64,000 bases of DNA. Origin: Punica granatum. Its lineage: Eukaryota > Streptophyta > Magnoliopsida > Myrtales > Lythraceae. Both the position numbers and the translations under genes were made by a program. Location of the stretch: assembly GCF_007655135.1 (NCBI RefSeq), contig NC_045131.1, positions 21,064,001 through 21,128,000 on the forward strand, read 5' to 3'. The notes beneath the pieces were generated by a model. It saw only the letters and a list, made by a program, of their open reading frames with translations, ran no database searches and was not told the DNA's origin. Below are positions 1-12,600 of this stretch, one piece after another; position 1 is the stretch's first letter, and every line of letters begins with the position of its first letter.

Positions 1-3000
1 ATTCATGTAAACTTTATCAGTGTGAAGTGGGTTTAATCATGTAAGCGTCCTGATTAACCCGTTTGTGGAATTAATGCTTAAGGGTTGTGCCGAATGCATT
101 AATTATGAAAACGATTCGTGACTCGGCGACCAAGATGATTCCATAAGGATCGATGATAATTTGGTCCAATGACCGAAACTACCCTCGTAACCGAATGGAC
201 CCGAATGAGTCATCGATACCCGAATCCATGCATGATTTGTTTTGAAAAGACATTTTTATGCGATATTGCGACGATAATGTAAATTGCAAATTACACGAAA
301 GCCGAGAACGGACTCAAAACGGGAAGAGGAAGCCTCATACAACCCGTACGAGTCTAAGAGGCTCTCGGTTACTTCTCCTTGGAGATAGCCGAGAGGTCTC
401 ATGGCCCGAATGGGGTTCCACGAGGTTTCCCCATCTCGTTTCGAATCATTTCTCGCATGCTTAAACGACAAACATGATAAACGACACGATTAAACGAAAG
501 TCGGTATTGCCATGTTTTGAATAACGCATTCGAACATGGAAACATGTACAAACAAGTTATTTAAGGAATCGATAAAACAATACCGACTTCATGCATGTGA
601 GAAAATACGATGAAACTCGGGAATCGAACTTGGATCGGGTCAAGAAGATCGTTCTTTGCCCGAAAGGAGCAAGAGAGCATTCGGTCACCTCCCTTGGAGG
701 GAAACCCGTGAGCTCTTTGCCTTTCCCGGGTCGGGATGTTCTTCTCGACTACGATCCAAGTGTTTCCCGACATGCTAGCATATAAATCAAGGATAAATAT
801 GCATGATATAACATGTAAAATGCATAAAGATTAAAACTTGAAGATAAAATATACATAAAACCCCTTATAACTCCATAAACGCAACGAGAATGTAAAAGTC
901 CTAGCTCCTCTAAGTCGGGAATGGTCATACCTAGTCCCGAGATGCGGGATGGAACCTTCAAGAGTTGGGTTGGACCGTTGATGGGTCGGGTTTGGACTGT
1001 TTTGGCTTGACCAGACCCGTTTGGCAGCAACAGGCCCGTCTGGAGTAATCTGACCCGACTGGGCACTCGGGAGAAAACAGACCGGTTAGGGCGGCTCGGG
1101 TGGCTTTTCGGAGAGTTCTCAGCTGTTCCCGAAAGCTAAGAGGATGCTTAACGTCCCTGCGGTGGATTTTCCGGAAATCAAAAGCAAAGTCAGGTCAGTA
1201 AGCAGAAAACTGACTCAACTGGGCCAGAACAGACCCGATTGGCACAAGTCGGGTCGGACGTCGCCACGGAGGCTCCCGATGGAATTTTGAGGCAAGGTCA
1301 GCGGCCCTGGGTAGCCAAGGGACCCCTCTAGGTGACCGTTGGGGTCGTTTATTCCCAGAGTTGTCGGGTCGACCCGTAAAGTCCTACAAAAATCACCGAA
1401 AACAGAGAACGTCTGGAATTTCGGACCCGACTGGCACAAGTCGGGTCGGACGTCGCCACGGAGGCTCCCGATGGAATTTTTGAGCAAGGCCAACGGCTCC
1501 CGACTGCTAACTCACCTCCGGAGGTGGCTGTGGTGGTCGTTTTCTGAAACGAGACCTGGATCGACCCGATCTGCAAGCAAACCGTACAAACAGTCAGAAA
1601 TTTCGACCCGACTGGGCAGTCGGGCTGTTTCTTCTTCCTGGGGTTAAACCGACGGGTTTTTCTTGGATTTCTTGACTCCTTGACACCATAGGGTTGTGTG
1701 GTGAGGTGTTTGATGGGTTTTGGTAGCTCAAACCGACTTGGAAAGGCTTGAAACCCGGTTTGACATTTTTGACCCGAGAAGGACCAAATCTGTCCAGATT
1801 TTGTTCAGGGCTGGTTCTATGGCCTAGAGGCTTCAAACTTAAAATCTAAGCTCAGAAATGGATAGAGGAGGTCAAAAACATGTGGGATATGAAGTTTGGT
1901 AAAGTTTGGATTCAAGCCGGGATGGATTCTGACTTAAGACTTTGCCCGGTTTTGCTTGGTTTTGCTTGTTCTTGCTGAGCTGCGATTTTTGCTGAACTCC
2001 TTGAGAGTTTGAGAGCTTTTGTTTGAGTGAGAAATGCTAGAGAGAGAGTGCTTGAAGGTGTATGATTAAGTTAATGACCCTTGGACAATATATAGGCTAT
2101 GCTTAAGTGCAATTAAGTGTGAAAAAGCTTGATTAAGGGCATGCTTATGGGGATCCGAATTTGCTAAGCAAGATAAGGATGAATCTCCTCCATGCATTCT
2201 TCATGAAGATGAGCCAAGAAGCATTAATGCATGGATGGTGATGGTTGAGTGCAAGAAGGACAAAGCAAGATATTTAGAAGGCAAAGATTGCAAGAGAGCA
2301 TGGGATAGACGGCTTTGGCAAGGGAGGAGTTGCCCTTGGGCAATCCATGGGTCCCACGGCCGAAGAGGAGAAACCGGGAGAAAGCTCGGGTCTCGATTGG
2401 TCGCGCATTCGAAGTTCGTGGTTCGAATTGAACGTCGAATTATCGACATGCGCAAGAAAACGGGTTTAATGAGCCCGAGATTGGCATTTTTCATGGAGAA
2501 ATGTCCCGGAAGTGTACGAGGCTCGGAAGCCGGTTTTGCTCATTATAGGTGACCAGAGCGAAGTTGTCCGCTTCTGACGGCATATCTTGTGTCTGCATCT
2601 CACGTTGGTCATTTTGACATAAATTGTCAACCAACGTGAACAATTATCCCTTAAGCCGGTAATGCTAACGTGGGGCCGGAGACGTCCTAGGAGGCCGAAA
2701 CTGGATTTCTCAGGATGATTTTTGAGTTGCTTGGGCACTCCGGAGATTACTGTAATCTCTGTTTGTCGAGATCAAACCTCCAAGGACTTGAAAAGTGTAT
2801 CTGAGACCTCTAAAGCACTGCTCGGGAGGTCTAGATGAGTCGTGTGATTTATTCCGACGATTCCACATTGAGCCTTGAGAAGGCTAGCATTGTGTAATGT
2901 AAGCATTTGGCGTCAAGTTTCCCCAAAGAGGACCTCCGGATATGGATTTCCACTGAAAATGACCATTTCCGCTCCTTGGAGGTTACTCGGGAAACTGAAA

Positions 3001-3690
3001 AGGGTTTTGCTGTCTGTTTTGCCTAATTGTGAATGTCTGCTAGAGTTTTTCGGGCAATGCGGTATGAACTTCGTTTGCCGTAATTCCATCAGACCATTCT
3101 CCGGCTATGCTCTTCCGAAGAGGGGTATGCTTGTTTTGCCGCTCGGAAGTCATTTGAAGTGTCTGTGTGACTTCCAAGAGACAATCTGAAGCATTGTTCA
3201 TGCTCTGTGTGCTGGTGGAGCATGGCCGAATATGACATTTGGAATTAAATTTTCTCTAGGAAACCGGCATTTTTGGACTTCCACTGAAAAGTTGTCCGTA
3301 TACAGAAAGTTGTTATGTATAGAGCAGATGATTTGCAAAATGCCTTTGGGGACACTTTTCATCTGTTTGGCATTGAAGTGGATTTTTGAAGTCCAATATT
3401 GGCTACCTTCCGACGATCAAGCGAACTATCGGAAAATAGGACTGTCCGTGTGAACTCTGTAAATGCCGGTTTCGGACGTTGTTGATCTCTCTGGTCACCC
3501 CGTTAGCTTCTGATGACCAAGTCCATTCTTCTGTCATGTGCATGTGTCATTTGCTCAATTTTGTTGACTTGAGGTGAATAGTGATTTTCTTGCTCTGTTG
3601 AGCCCTTCAACTGTATCCACACTCGAGTCATAGCATTGTATGTTTTTGATGAGCCTTGTTTGTTGGATGGACCAAAATGGGGTGCTGATA
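1..3690 (-). repeat. 3' LTR of element 1 (partial, cut by window start)
   Basis: Position 1 aligns with 11404 in the 5' LTR, so about 1775 bp lie outside the window. The high-coordinate end is the LTR start: the plus strand ends in CCAAAATGGGGTGCTGATA, where the other copy has GTGCTGACA, so the terminal TG has mutated to TA on the minus strand. It retains a 444-bp segment (870-1313) missing from the partner LTR. That segment contains one of the locally repeated GTCGGACGTCGCCACGGAGG blocks seen again near 1450. Reading frames here are short and not conserved. Confidence 0.93.
2084..2098 (-). promoter_or_regulatory. TATA box of element 1 3' LTR
   Basis: The minus strand reads CCTATATATTG, followed about 11 bases on by TCATTAACTTAATCA. 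The same TATA plus TCATTA pair occurs in every complete or near-complete LTR of the window, including ones that differ strongly elsewhere. It therefore probably marks the LTR core promoter and start site. The function is inferred. Confidence 0.6.
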
Positions 3691-3706
3691 GCTTGCCCCT
3701 CTTTGG
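3691..3706 (-). other. Polypurine tract of element 1
   Basis: The minus strand reads CCAAAGAGGGGCAAGC immediately before the LTR start. The same 16-mer precedes the 3' LTR of F (21316-21331), and a close variant precedes that of C. It would prime plus-strand DNA synthesis. Confidence 0.8.
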
Positions 3707-4010
3707 ATATGAAGGGAGTTGTGTACCTAATGTGAAAAAGGAAGAAATAAAATAAGGTTTGCACAAGCTTTTGCATAAAGTAAAGAAAAGATGTACGAAG
3801 ACAGCATATGCAGTAACATGAAATGACATAAAAGGGAAACATGCAAACAATGTGCGGTTAGAAGTAGAGAGTGCAAAGGTAAAAGGGAAGTGCTAAGCTT
3901 AAGGGAAAGTGCAAAGTGCAGGGTAAAAGAGAGGGCGCTTGCCCTAAGTTTTTCAAGAAGTGTAAGTGAGAGGACACAGCAAACTTGAAAGGCAATAAAG
4001 TAAACTCGCA
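3707..4010 (-). other. Unique 3' untranslated segment of element 1
   Basis: About 300 bp, purine-rich on the plus strand, between the polypurine tract and the 43-bp array. No coding potential seen. Its first part (TATGAAGGGAGTTGTGTACC) resembles the equivalent place in element C near 44680, so it is lineage sequence and not a foreign insert. Confidence 0.55.
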
Positions 4011-4990
4011 CGGGTTAGCAGACCCGGCAAGGTTGCAAGTGGCGCGAGCGAGGTGGCTCGGCGAACTTGCGGTGCAGGAAAGTAAGCTTGTACGGGTTAG
4101 CAGACCCGGCAAGGTTGCAGAAAAGTAAACTCGCACGGGTTAGCAGACCCGACAAGAGTGCAGGAAAGTAAGCTCGCACGGGTTAGCAGACCCGGCAAGA
4201 GTGCAGGAAAGTAAGCTCGCACGGGTCAGCAGACCCGGCAAGAGTGCAGGAAAGTAAGCTCGCGCGGGTCAGCAGACCCGGCAAGAGTGCAGAAGAGTAA
4301 GCACGCACGGGTTAGCAGACCTGGCAAGGCTGCAGAAATGTAAGCTCGCACGGGTTAGCAGACCCGGCAACGATGCAGAAATGTAAGCTCGCACGGGTTA
4401 GCAGACCCGGCAAGAGTGCAGAAATGTAAGCTCGCACGGGTTAGCAGACCCTGCAAGAGTGCAGAAATGTAAGCTCGCACGGGTTAGCAGACCCGGCAAG
4501 AGTGCAGAAACGTAAGCTCGCACGGGTTAGCAGACCCGGCAAGAGTGCAGAAGAGTAAGCTCGCACGGGTTAGCAGACCCGGCAAGGATGCAGAAATGTA
4601 AGCTCGCACGGGTTAGGAGACCCGGCAAGAGTGCAGAAATGTAAGCTCGCACGGGTTAGCAGACCCGGCAAGAGTGCAGAAATGTAAGCTCGCACGGGTT
4701 AGCAGACCCGGCAAGAGTGCAGAAATGTAAGCTCGCACGGGTTAGCAGACCCGGCAAGGATGCAGAAATGTAAGCTTGCACGGGTTAGCAGACCCGGCAA
4801 GAGTACAAAAGAGTAAGCTCGCACGGGTTAGCAGACCCGGCAAGGATGCGGAAAAGTAAGCTCGCGCGGGTTAGCAGACCCGGCAAGAGTGCAGGAAAGT
4901 AAGCTAGCACGGGTTAGCAGACCCGGCGAGGATGCGGAAAAGTAAGCTCGCACGGGTTAGCAGACCCGGCGAGGTTGCAGAAAAGTAATG
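4011..4990 (-). repeat. 43-bp tandem array (about 22 copies)
   Basis: The unit is 43 bp and carries the core CTCGCACGGGTTAGCAGACC followed by CGGCAAGAGTGCAGAAATGTAAG. Copies recur every 43 bases (for example 4441 and 4484); one longer gap of about 80 bp follows the first copy. Copies differ by a few substitutions, such as GGGTCAGCAG in three of them. It lies just inside the 3' LTR, where Tat/Ogre elements are known to carry variable arrays that can seed satellites. Repeats abut without spacers, so this is not a CRISPR. Confidence 0.93.
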
Positions 4991-7799
4991 CAAAGTCTAA
5001 TATGAGTGCAAATGCTTGGGAATGGAATGAGGTGCGGAAGGAATCTTTGTGATTCAATTTGAGGCTGGTGCTTGTCGACGCTGCAAATGATGCTGTGACA
5101 GAATGCTTTGTCGCTCGTTGTCTGATTGCAGTGCAGTTGAATGACCAGATCGGCGTTGATACTGGGACGAAGTCATTTCATTGAAGCCTTGCCTTTGGGG
5201 CAGTAGTATGTTTGCTCTGTGAGAGGATTGTCGGAAGCCGACGTTTTGCATTCCGAAACTCAACCTCTGGTGAGGAGCGCCTGCGAATCCCGAGTGGTCG
5301 GGAATCAGAGTCTGCCGTAGTTCTTGCTGTTTGCAATACCTGTGGTCCTGACATTACTAGTAAATCATGTTAAAAATACTAACATGAGATAGGCACAGGT
5401 AAGCAGTAAAAAGAACGTCATTGTGACGCGCAGATCTTCAGTTTCGGGTCGCTTGAGCAACCCATGAAGATTTTTGCTTTGACAGTGTAAGTAGGTCCCG
5501 TTCTTGGAGGCCTAGATGCGAGGCCTCAAGGGGCTCCAGTTAGCCCTGCTGGGGCATATCGAGACTTCCCAACAATGCCCTAGCAGTTCTATCGTTTGTT
5601 CGACGCGCCTGTCGGCTTTGGACCCTTGTCATTTGGATGCCGTAGGGCGACTGCATTTGCAATCCGCTTGGGGATTTCTATTCAGAGTTGGTCAGACTCG
5701 GTCTGACCATTTCCAGAGCGTTATGACCAAACCCCCGGAGAGGAATGTCAGGGATTTTGGCTCTGTGGTAGCCTGTTAAAAGGGCGGCTGTGACCCATTT
5801 GGAGTTATGCAAAGACAAAGAGAAAAGAAAAAGCTTGGGAAGCACGTTGCCCCAGGCTAAAAGGATACACGGGTTCACGCCTGCAGCGAGATGTACCCCC
5901 ATTTTCCTTCGTCCTTCTGTTGTGTAGGTTTTACCGAACTGCTTGGACGGCGTATTAAGTTGCCCACTGTACTTGAAGAAGGTTCCCTCTTGGACGGTTG
6001 AATGGTATTGGAGAGCCGATCGGGGATCGTGTTGGAATAGATAAACTAGCCACTTCCCTTGGGGATCCCTTGTCCACACGATGTGTGAGAGACTAAGGGC
6101 AATTTTATTTATCTCTCTTTTTGCTCTCCTTTTGCTACAGTCACCCACCTCGGGGCCGCACCTCTCAACCTAAAGGGGAAGAGCTCTCCTTTTGCCACGA
6201 CCGCCCCAAAGGGTTTTCGGTCGTGCCTCTCTTTTTCCCTAGCTTTTGCCTAGGCCGCCCCAAAAGGGGTTTTCGACCTAGCGGGCTCGATTCTTTTATC
6301 TCTCGAGTTTGCAAGGGCAAAGGTTTTAAAGGATTCAATCTCCGAGTGCATTGTTTTCTGTCTCCGTCGAGGAGTTTTGTCTGCTGCTCCCCTTTTTGTC
6401 GGGGTTTGATGATTTCTCTGAATTGGCGGCGCCGGTGTTTTTGATGAACCTCGGCATTGCCTTTCTTTTGTTGGTTGGCGGGTTTTTCCCGCGTCTTTTC
6501 TCTCTCTCTTCATTGGCGAGTTTTTCCCGCTTCTTTCCGCTCTGTTTTTTTCTTGCAGCTGGGGTTTGTTTTATGCCCCGTGTCTTTGTTTGAAACTCCT
6601 TAACTTTGCATCGCCGAGGCCGCTTTGGTGCGCTTCGCCTCGTGGAGACTCGTTGCATGTTGCTAGCCTTATTTTGTGAGGGTCGGCTTTCTTGGAACTT
6701 TGACTCTCGTGCACTCAGAAGTCGAACTCTGTGTCATTTGCCCTTGCAAGCTTTACAGGTGAACTTCCCCTGTTGACTACAAAGAAAATGTAGAATTGCC
6801 CCGTGAATAGATAAACTAGGTTGCCCTGGTGAGAATGTTGAACGGGGATGCCCCGGTCTTCATTTGTCGAAATGGCCTGTGGTAGGCGCCTTGTGCGATA
6901 TCTCCGATCATCTCTTGCTGTTCTTTGCAGTATGTGCCTGTTGGAGGGTGCATGCTGCTGAAGTCACTGGATGTTCAAGGAAGACGGTTGCATAAATGCT
7001 GAGTGATTCGTTCGATTGTCCTCGTCTTCGACTTCATAGGAGGTACCTCATCGTTGGACACCTCCCTCGTTAAAGTATAAGGAAAGGGTCCGAGACAAGT
7101 TCTCGGGAAAACGTGAACTCGTGCATCGCTCTTTGCCTGTGGTCAATGTGCCCCTGTGAAGGATGACAAAGAAGACAATGCATTAAGCGATTATGCGAGG
7201 GATTATATGGTAAGAAATATGGGGTGATCCCATGAGAAAATCCCTTTTTGTCCCGCCCGCGACCCATGGGGTGCCGCGTGCAGACGACATTTGCTTCCGA
7301 GAATTTGGTCATCACCACTCTGGAGTAGTTAGACCGTGACTGAGGTCACATAAGCATATTTTCCCTAATTGCGGGTAGGCCTGTGCGGCCGTCCTAGGGA
7401 AGGCTCGAGGAGCCGGGTCCCATGAGGACAGGCGAGTCGAACAGGTTCAACAGAACTAATAGGGCGTTGCAAAGACCGTCCTAATGCTCCGTTGAAGGAT
7501 TTGTTCATGTCGGAAGCCCATTTGTGGGAATGCATGTAAATTAAAGCAAAAGAGAGTTTAAAGAAGATTGCGCATGTTGTTCCAGTGCTTAGTCGACGGC
7601 GACGGCAGAGGACGGGTGAGATCCATTCTTTGATCGGAGGCATGACCGTGCTGGTATCTCCTGCGATCGAGAGTTGGGTCATGCTCTGTTTGTGGAGCTG
7701 TCACTTCCGGTCTTTGCAGTTGAAGGATTAGACTTGCTCCTCAGAGTATCGCTTGGATGAATTTGAATCCAAGTCGATTTTGGATTTCAGATGAGCCTG
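4991..7799 (-). other. Non-coding 3' region of element 1
   Basis: About 2.8 kb without a credible gene; open frames on either strand are short and have no recognisable domain. Parts of 5210-5470 and 7360-7440 are inverted relative to 14650-15086 and 19771-19800 (for example CCTTCCCTAGGACGGC and the complement of CAAGAACTA-GGC-GACTCTGATT). This identifies the material in element F as the same internal region in the opposite orientation. Two strong hairpins followed by GCAAAAG on the minus strand lie at 6190-6285. Confidence 0.7.
6190..6285 (-). other. Paired stem-loops with GCAAAAG tails
   Basis: Two inverted repeats are visible. CACGACCG (6196-6203) pairs with CGGTCGTG (6218-6225). CTAGGCCG (about 6250-6257) pairs, with one G-U, with CGACCTAG (6274-6281) around an inner CCCC-AAAA-GGGG helix. 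On the minus strand each stem is followed directly by GCAAAAG. The same architecture appears five times in the 3' region of element D (60779-61060). Function unknown. Confidence 0.7.
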
Positions 7800-8100
7800 A
7801 AAGCAGTAAATGTAAGGTGTCAAAACCTGAAAGCAGTAAATGCGGGGCTGGAGACCAAAAGCAGTAAATGCTGGGCCGGTGCCCGAAAGTAATAAATGCA
7901 AGGCCGAAGCCTGAAAGTAGTAGATGCGGGGCCGAAGCCCGAAAGCAGTACATGCGAGGTCGAAGCCCGATGCAGTAAATGCTGGGCCGAAACCCTATGC
8001 AGTAAATGCTGGGCCGAAACCCGATGCGGGGCAAAAGCCCAAAAGTTGGGCCGAAGCCCTATGCGGGGCCGGAGCCCGATGCAGTAAATGCATGCTCGAT
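7800..8100 (-). repeat. 27-30-bp tandem array, about 10 copies
   Basis: Degenerate copies of a unit containing GAAGCCCGAAAGCAGTAAATG and GGGCCGAAACCC run through this stretch. The 17-base core CCCGAAAGCAGTAAATG is also the core of the array in element C (44930-45342). The arrays therefore descend from a common seed, although their units have since diverged. Frames open through it are repeat artefacts. Confidence 0.85.
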
Positions 8101-8585
8101 AAAAAAGTGCAAGAGATGCAAAAGCAAAGGTCAATGCTAAGCAACAGTGCAAGGCGCTGCAAAGCAGTGACTCTGATTTTCTCGCATTCTTTGTGGAGGG
8201 AGGGTGGGAACTCAGTGTTGAAATCCCAATGAGCTGGATGAGAGACGTTTGTTGCCTCAATTGTGATGGTTCAGTATTCAGGCTGCCATCTTGTTGGGGA
8301 TTTCCTGCAATGGAAGAAGGAAACAATGAAGTAGCATGAACTGTTCGCAATTCCAATACAAGGGTGTAGGGAAGCGAACTGGCCTGGTAGGTGTTGTGCG
8401 AACCCGCCGAGAGACGTGCATCGATACGTTGAGCACGCGTGCATGAGTTGGTGCAAACATGTTTGGACATGTGTGAGGCACGCTTGATCGCTGGTAGATG
8501 GGCGGGGTCACGCGGAAGGACGTGCGTCCGATCACGCGGTGACACTCTCTGTTAGGAAGAAGTTAGTGTTGGTTAACTTCGCCTG
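8101..8585 (-). other. Unique spacer of element 1
   Basis: A 485-bp stretch between two tandem arrays. No domain, tRNA or repeat recognised. It includes GC-rich segments with CACGCG motifs (8400-8540). No homologous stretch noticed in element D, so this may be acquired filler in the place of the lost coding region. Confidence 0.4.
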
Positions 8586-8935
8586 GGAAGGTTGATCGGC
8601 CCTCGGGCCACAGCTCGTCTTGCCGTGGAGGAAGGGTGAAGGCCGCGAGTGGCCTGCCCGCGAAAGTGGGCATGACTCGCCTATCGTGCGGGGTGGGTGG
8701 CCAGGATGGACTCGGCTTCTGGTCACAGCACATCTCGCTATGGAGAAGTGAAGACAGCGGGTGGTCTACCCGCGAAGGTTGGCACGACTCGCCTGTCGTG
8801 AGGGGTGGGTGGCCGGGATGGACTCGGCTTCTGGTCACAACACATCTCGCTATGGGGAAGTGAAGACCGCAAGTGGCCTACCCGCAAATGTTGGCACGAC
8901 TCGCTTGCCGTGCGAGACATGGCAGCTGCTGTGCA
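8586..8935 (-). repeat. 112-bp tandem repeat, three copies
   Basis: Three copies of a 112-bp unit containing GGGTGGGTGGCCGGGATGG and CACATCTCGCTATGGGGAAG. The GGGTGGGTGG block starts at 8691 and 8803, which gives the period. The first copy is the most diverged. The array sits where ORF1, gag and pol would be in a complete element. Overlapping frames on both strands are by-products of the repeat. Confidence 0.85.
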
Positions 8936-8944
8936 AACATAGAA

Positions 8945-9608
8945 ATAGATAGAATGCATGCACTGTATAAGTTTTCAAAAGTTAATGCCACTGCATCGAT
9001 TTGGTTCAAGTTCCTTAATTTACAAAGATAGTTTGAAAAGGGGAGCTTAAACATTAAACCAATGCAATGTCTTAGGTTGTTTTGAAAACATGCATGCAGG
9101 TGCAGAAAAATAAACTATAACATGAGTTCTTTACATTGTACAACACTCATTCAGTGAAAACAACAAAAGGCTCGCCTAAAAGAAAAACTACGAGCCGACT
9201 CAAAGACTCAACTTTTGGGTCGGTTGGCGGCGTGAAGGTTATTTTTGGTCCAGCATGACGGTCCCTGTTTATGCATGGTTTCAGTGTTCTACTGGGAAAA
9301 CCACTAACTAGGGATGGGGGCTCCCGATTCAATGGCATCAATTCCTTGAAATCGAGCGAGGATCTTTGGGGGCCGGTTCGGTGGCAGAGCCGACTCGATC
9401 CGTTCCCTTACTCGAAACCTCTGACTAACCTAGCCTCCTAAATTGGCGCCCGTGGGATTTCAGGCGAGGTACTTAGATCCACTAGGATGATGCAATGCAA
9501 GTGCAAAAAAGTAAATGTGCATAAAGTAGATAAGCGAAAAATTACGGAAAGCGGCAAATGAACATGCAAGCAAGCAAGCGAATCGAGCCTGAACCCACTA
9601 AGTATGAT
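8945..9608 (-). other. Leader of element 1 fused to ORF1-gag spacer (ORF1 deleted)
   Basis: Reading the minus strand from 9608 down, the sequence matches the leader of element D (50982-51560), including the motif before ORF1 (CTGCACCTGCATGCAT). Near 9030 it switches to sequence resembling the D spacer between ORF1 and gag (about 53185-53270: TTTGTAAATTA, GCATTA, CATGCATTC). The ORF1 reading frame between these two landmarks is absent. No open frame of note remains. Confidence 0.65.
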
Positions 9609-9625
9609 CCCCAGTGGAGTTGCCA
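9609..9625 (-). other. Primer-binding site of element 1
   Basis: The minus strand reads TGGCAACTCCACTGGGG three bases inside the 5' LTR end. It starts with TGG, complementary to a tRNA CCA end, and differs by one base from the sites of D and A. Ogre elements are reported to prime with tRNA-Arg, which fits but was not checked here. Confidence 0.85.
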
Positions 9626-9628
9626 AGC

Positions 9629-12600
9629 TGTACGGACCCGAATGTGGACTCTCGTCGGGGCCCGCATTGCGTGCTTTTGGATCACGCGGCTTGGGAGTAT
9701 CCACCTTCCCGTGGGGACGCGTGACGGACACGCGTGAGAAAAGGAGTCGCCACTTATAATTTTACGACCCGAAGGTCGAAGGTGGATAAGTTACCCGGGT
9801 CTAGGGGTATGGAACACCTAGTTTGTTGTTAAGGCATTGATCTGTGCGGAACCGAAAAGTCCGAGTTCGGGGGTTCATGTTACGTGCGGGCCTATATCCT
9901 GCACGCCCTTTTGGTACTCTGGTTTGCTAGGCTTGCATGTTTTATTATATACCACTTGAATTAAGTTGCACTCGGCTCGCACGTTTTGACACCGGAGATT
10001 CGGTGAACTAAACGATGTCGGTCGAGAAGCCGAGAGAGAAGTAAACCCGTATGTCGGGGAGTTGGTTCACAATCTTGCGTTACAGTTCATCGAAACATGA
10101 AGGTTGAATCCCTACGTGAACCAGAATCTCGAGTTCTTGGATTTACTTGTATCTGGGCAAGCATTAGACCGATTTGATTAATTCGACTCTCGGACCGTTC
10201 GCTCACCGACTGGAATTCTTACAGAATGAATGTACAAAATAAAATCCTTACAATGCTCTCGAAAACAATAAATATAAATTACAAATGGCCGAATTCTAGT
10301 CGACTCGCGTTCGGTTATTATTCCTCTCTAACTCACCGTGAGTTAGGAAAAAAATCGAAGAACTGAAATTCAATGCACGCTCTCACTGAATAGGGCGTTG
10401 GACCCTGTGAGTGATGATTAGGGTGTTGGACCCTCTGCTCGATGATTAAGGCATTGAACCCTAATATTATTCGGCCTAGGGATCAGGCTCGACCCGCATG
10501 GCAAACAGGTGCGGAAAGATAACACACAACATCTAAATAACAGATAATGTGTTTGTATTCACCGAATGTACGTGGATTAGCAAGTTTATTAATCCGGGGT
10601 ATTTTGGCATGCAAATCCTACCCTAAACAAACAAACGTGTGCCAATGTTTTAGCATTCGGCTTTGGTTTGAGAACTTAACATATCGGGTGTCCGTAGTCA
10701 AGTTTCGTGTGGGTAGATTGCTTTTATAGTGATTTGGTGTTGTGACACTGAATTACCACTGAATTGATCCAAACTTGTATTTTGACTCTAGATTTGGAAC
10801 CTAGAGTTCCACCTAACCATTTTCTAGGATTTGGTTAAGTCGAGTGAAAGGTTAATCAGCATTTTACATGTTTTCTGACAGAGATAACCGTTCTAGTTAC
10901 CCGAGTCTATGTTAGGATGACAGAAACTCATCAGTTAGATAAGAAAAGGCTATGCAGATGAACCTGTACCTGAACAGATAGCCCGTTCTTATCCCGTACT
11001 GTAGTGTTTCTGTCATGCTAACCCTAAGGGTGTCGCTGAATTGTGAAAAGACGATTTTGCCCTTTATTTGAAAATTGTTTTCAGAAAAGGGGAAACATCG
11101 CAGTGCAAGCCACCTCGGCCTGAAGCCGGTGTCAACCAAATCCCTGGATCGTCCAGGGTTGTGCAAGAACCCCGAAAAAGCCAAAGAACCGGTCGATCTG
11201 CCTGGAAGTGATCTAGAAAGATCTTTTGTATCCTGACCTGAGCTACCTGGAATCAGGTAAAAACTCAAGTTGAGACACAGAAGCCCTTTTCAGACGTCCA
11301 TGCTACATCGGACCGCGCGTTTCGGGTTTTGAAATTGATAAGTTTGAAAAGGGCACCAACGTCATTTGACAACTCATCGACGCGAGTTATCAGTTAATGG
11401 CCAATTCATGTAAACTTTATCAGTGTGAAGTGGGTTTAATCATGTAAGCGTCCTGATTAACCCGTTTGTGGAATTAATGCTTAAAGGTTGTGCCGAATGC
11501 ATTAATTATGAAAACGATTCGTGACTCGGCGACCAAGATGATTCCACAAGGATCGATGATAATTTGGTCCAATGACCGAAACTACCCTCGTAACCGAATG
11601 GACCCGAATGAGTCATCGATACCCGAATCCATGCATGATTTGTTTTGAAAAGACATTTTTATGCGATATTGCGACGATAATGTAAATTGCAAATTACACG
11701 AAAGCCGAGAACGGACTCAAAACGGGAAGAGGAAGCCTCATACAACCCGTACGAGTCTAAGAGGCTCTCGGTTACTTCTCCTTGGAGATAGCCGAGAGGT
11801 CTCATGGCCCGAATGGGGTTCCACGAAGTTTCCCCATCTCGTTTCGAATCATTTCTCGCATGCTTAAACGACAAACATGATAAACGACACGATTAAACGA
11901 AAGTCGGTATTGCCATGTTCTGAATAACGCATTCGAACATGGAAACATGTACAAACAAGTTATTTAAGGAATCGATAAAACAATACCGACTTCATGCATG
12001 TGAGAAAATACGATGAAACTCGGGAATCGAACTTGGATCGGGTCAAGAAGATCGTTCTTTGCCCGAAAGGAGCAAGAGAGCATTCGGTCACCTCCCTTGG
12101 AGGGAAACCCGTGAGCTCTTTGCCTTTCCCGGGTCGGGATGTTCTTCTCGACTACGATCCAAGTGTTTCCCGACATGCTAGCATATAAATCAAGGATAAA
12201 TATGCATGATATAACATGTAAAATGCATAAGGATTAAAACTTGAAGATAAAATATACATAAAACACCTTATAGCCAAGGGACCCCTCTAGGTGACCGTGG
12301 TGGTCGTTTATTCCCAGAGTTGTCGGGTCGACCCGTAAAGTCCTACAAAAATCACCGAAAACAGAGAACGTCTGGAATTTCGGACCCGACTGGCACAAGT
12401 CGGGTCGGACGTCGCCACGGAGGCTCCCGATGGAATTTTTGAGCAAGGCCAACGGCTCCCGACTGCGAACTCACCTCCGGAGGTGGCTGTGGTGGTCGTT
12501 TTCTGAAAAGAGACCTGGATCGACCCGATCTGCAAGAAAACCGTACAAACAGTCAGAAATTTCGACTCGACTGAGCAGTCGGGCTGTTTCTTCTTCCTGG

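Noticed and set aside
4011..4990. CRISPR-like regular repeats
   Set aside because: Units abut with no unique spacers, the source is a plant retrotransposon, and no cas genes are present; it is a 43-bp tandem array.
7820..8545. 241-codon minus-strand frame with repeated GFRPSIYC-type motifs
   Set aside because: It translates the 27-30-bp array, the repeats appear in other frames too, and there is no start context or domain.
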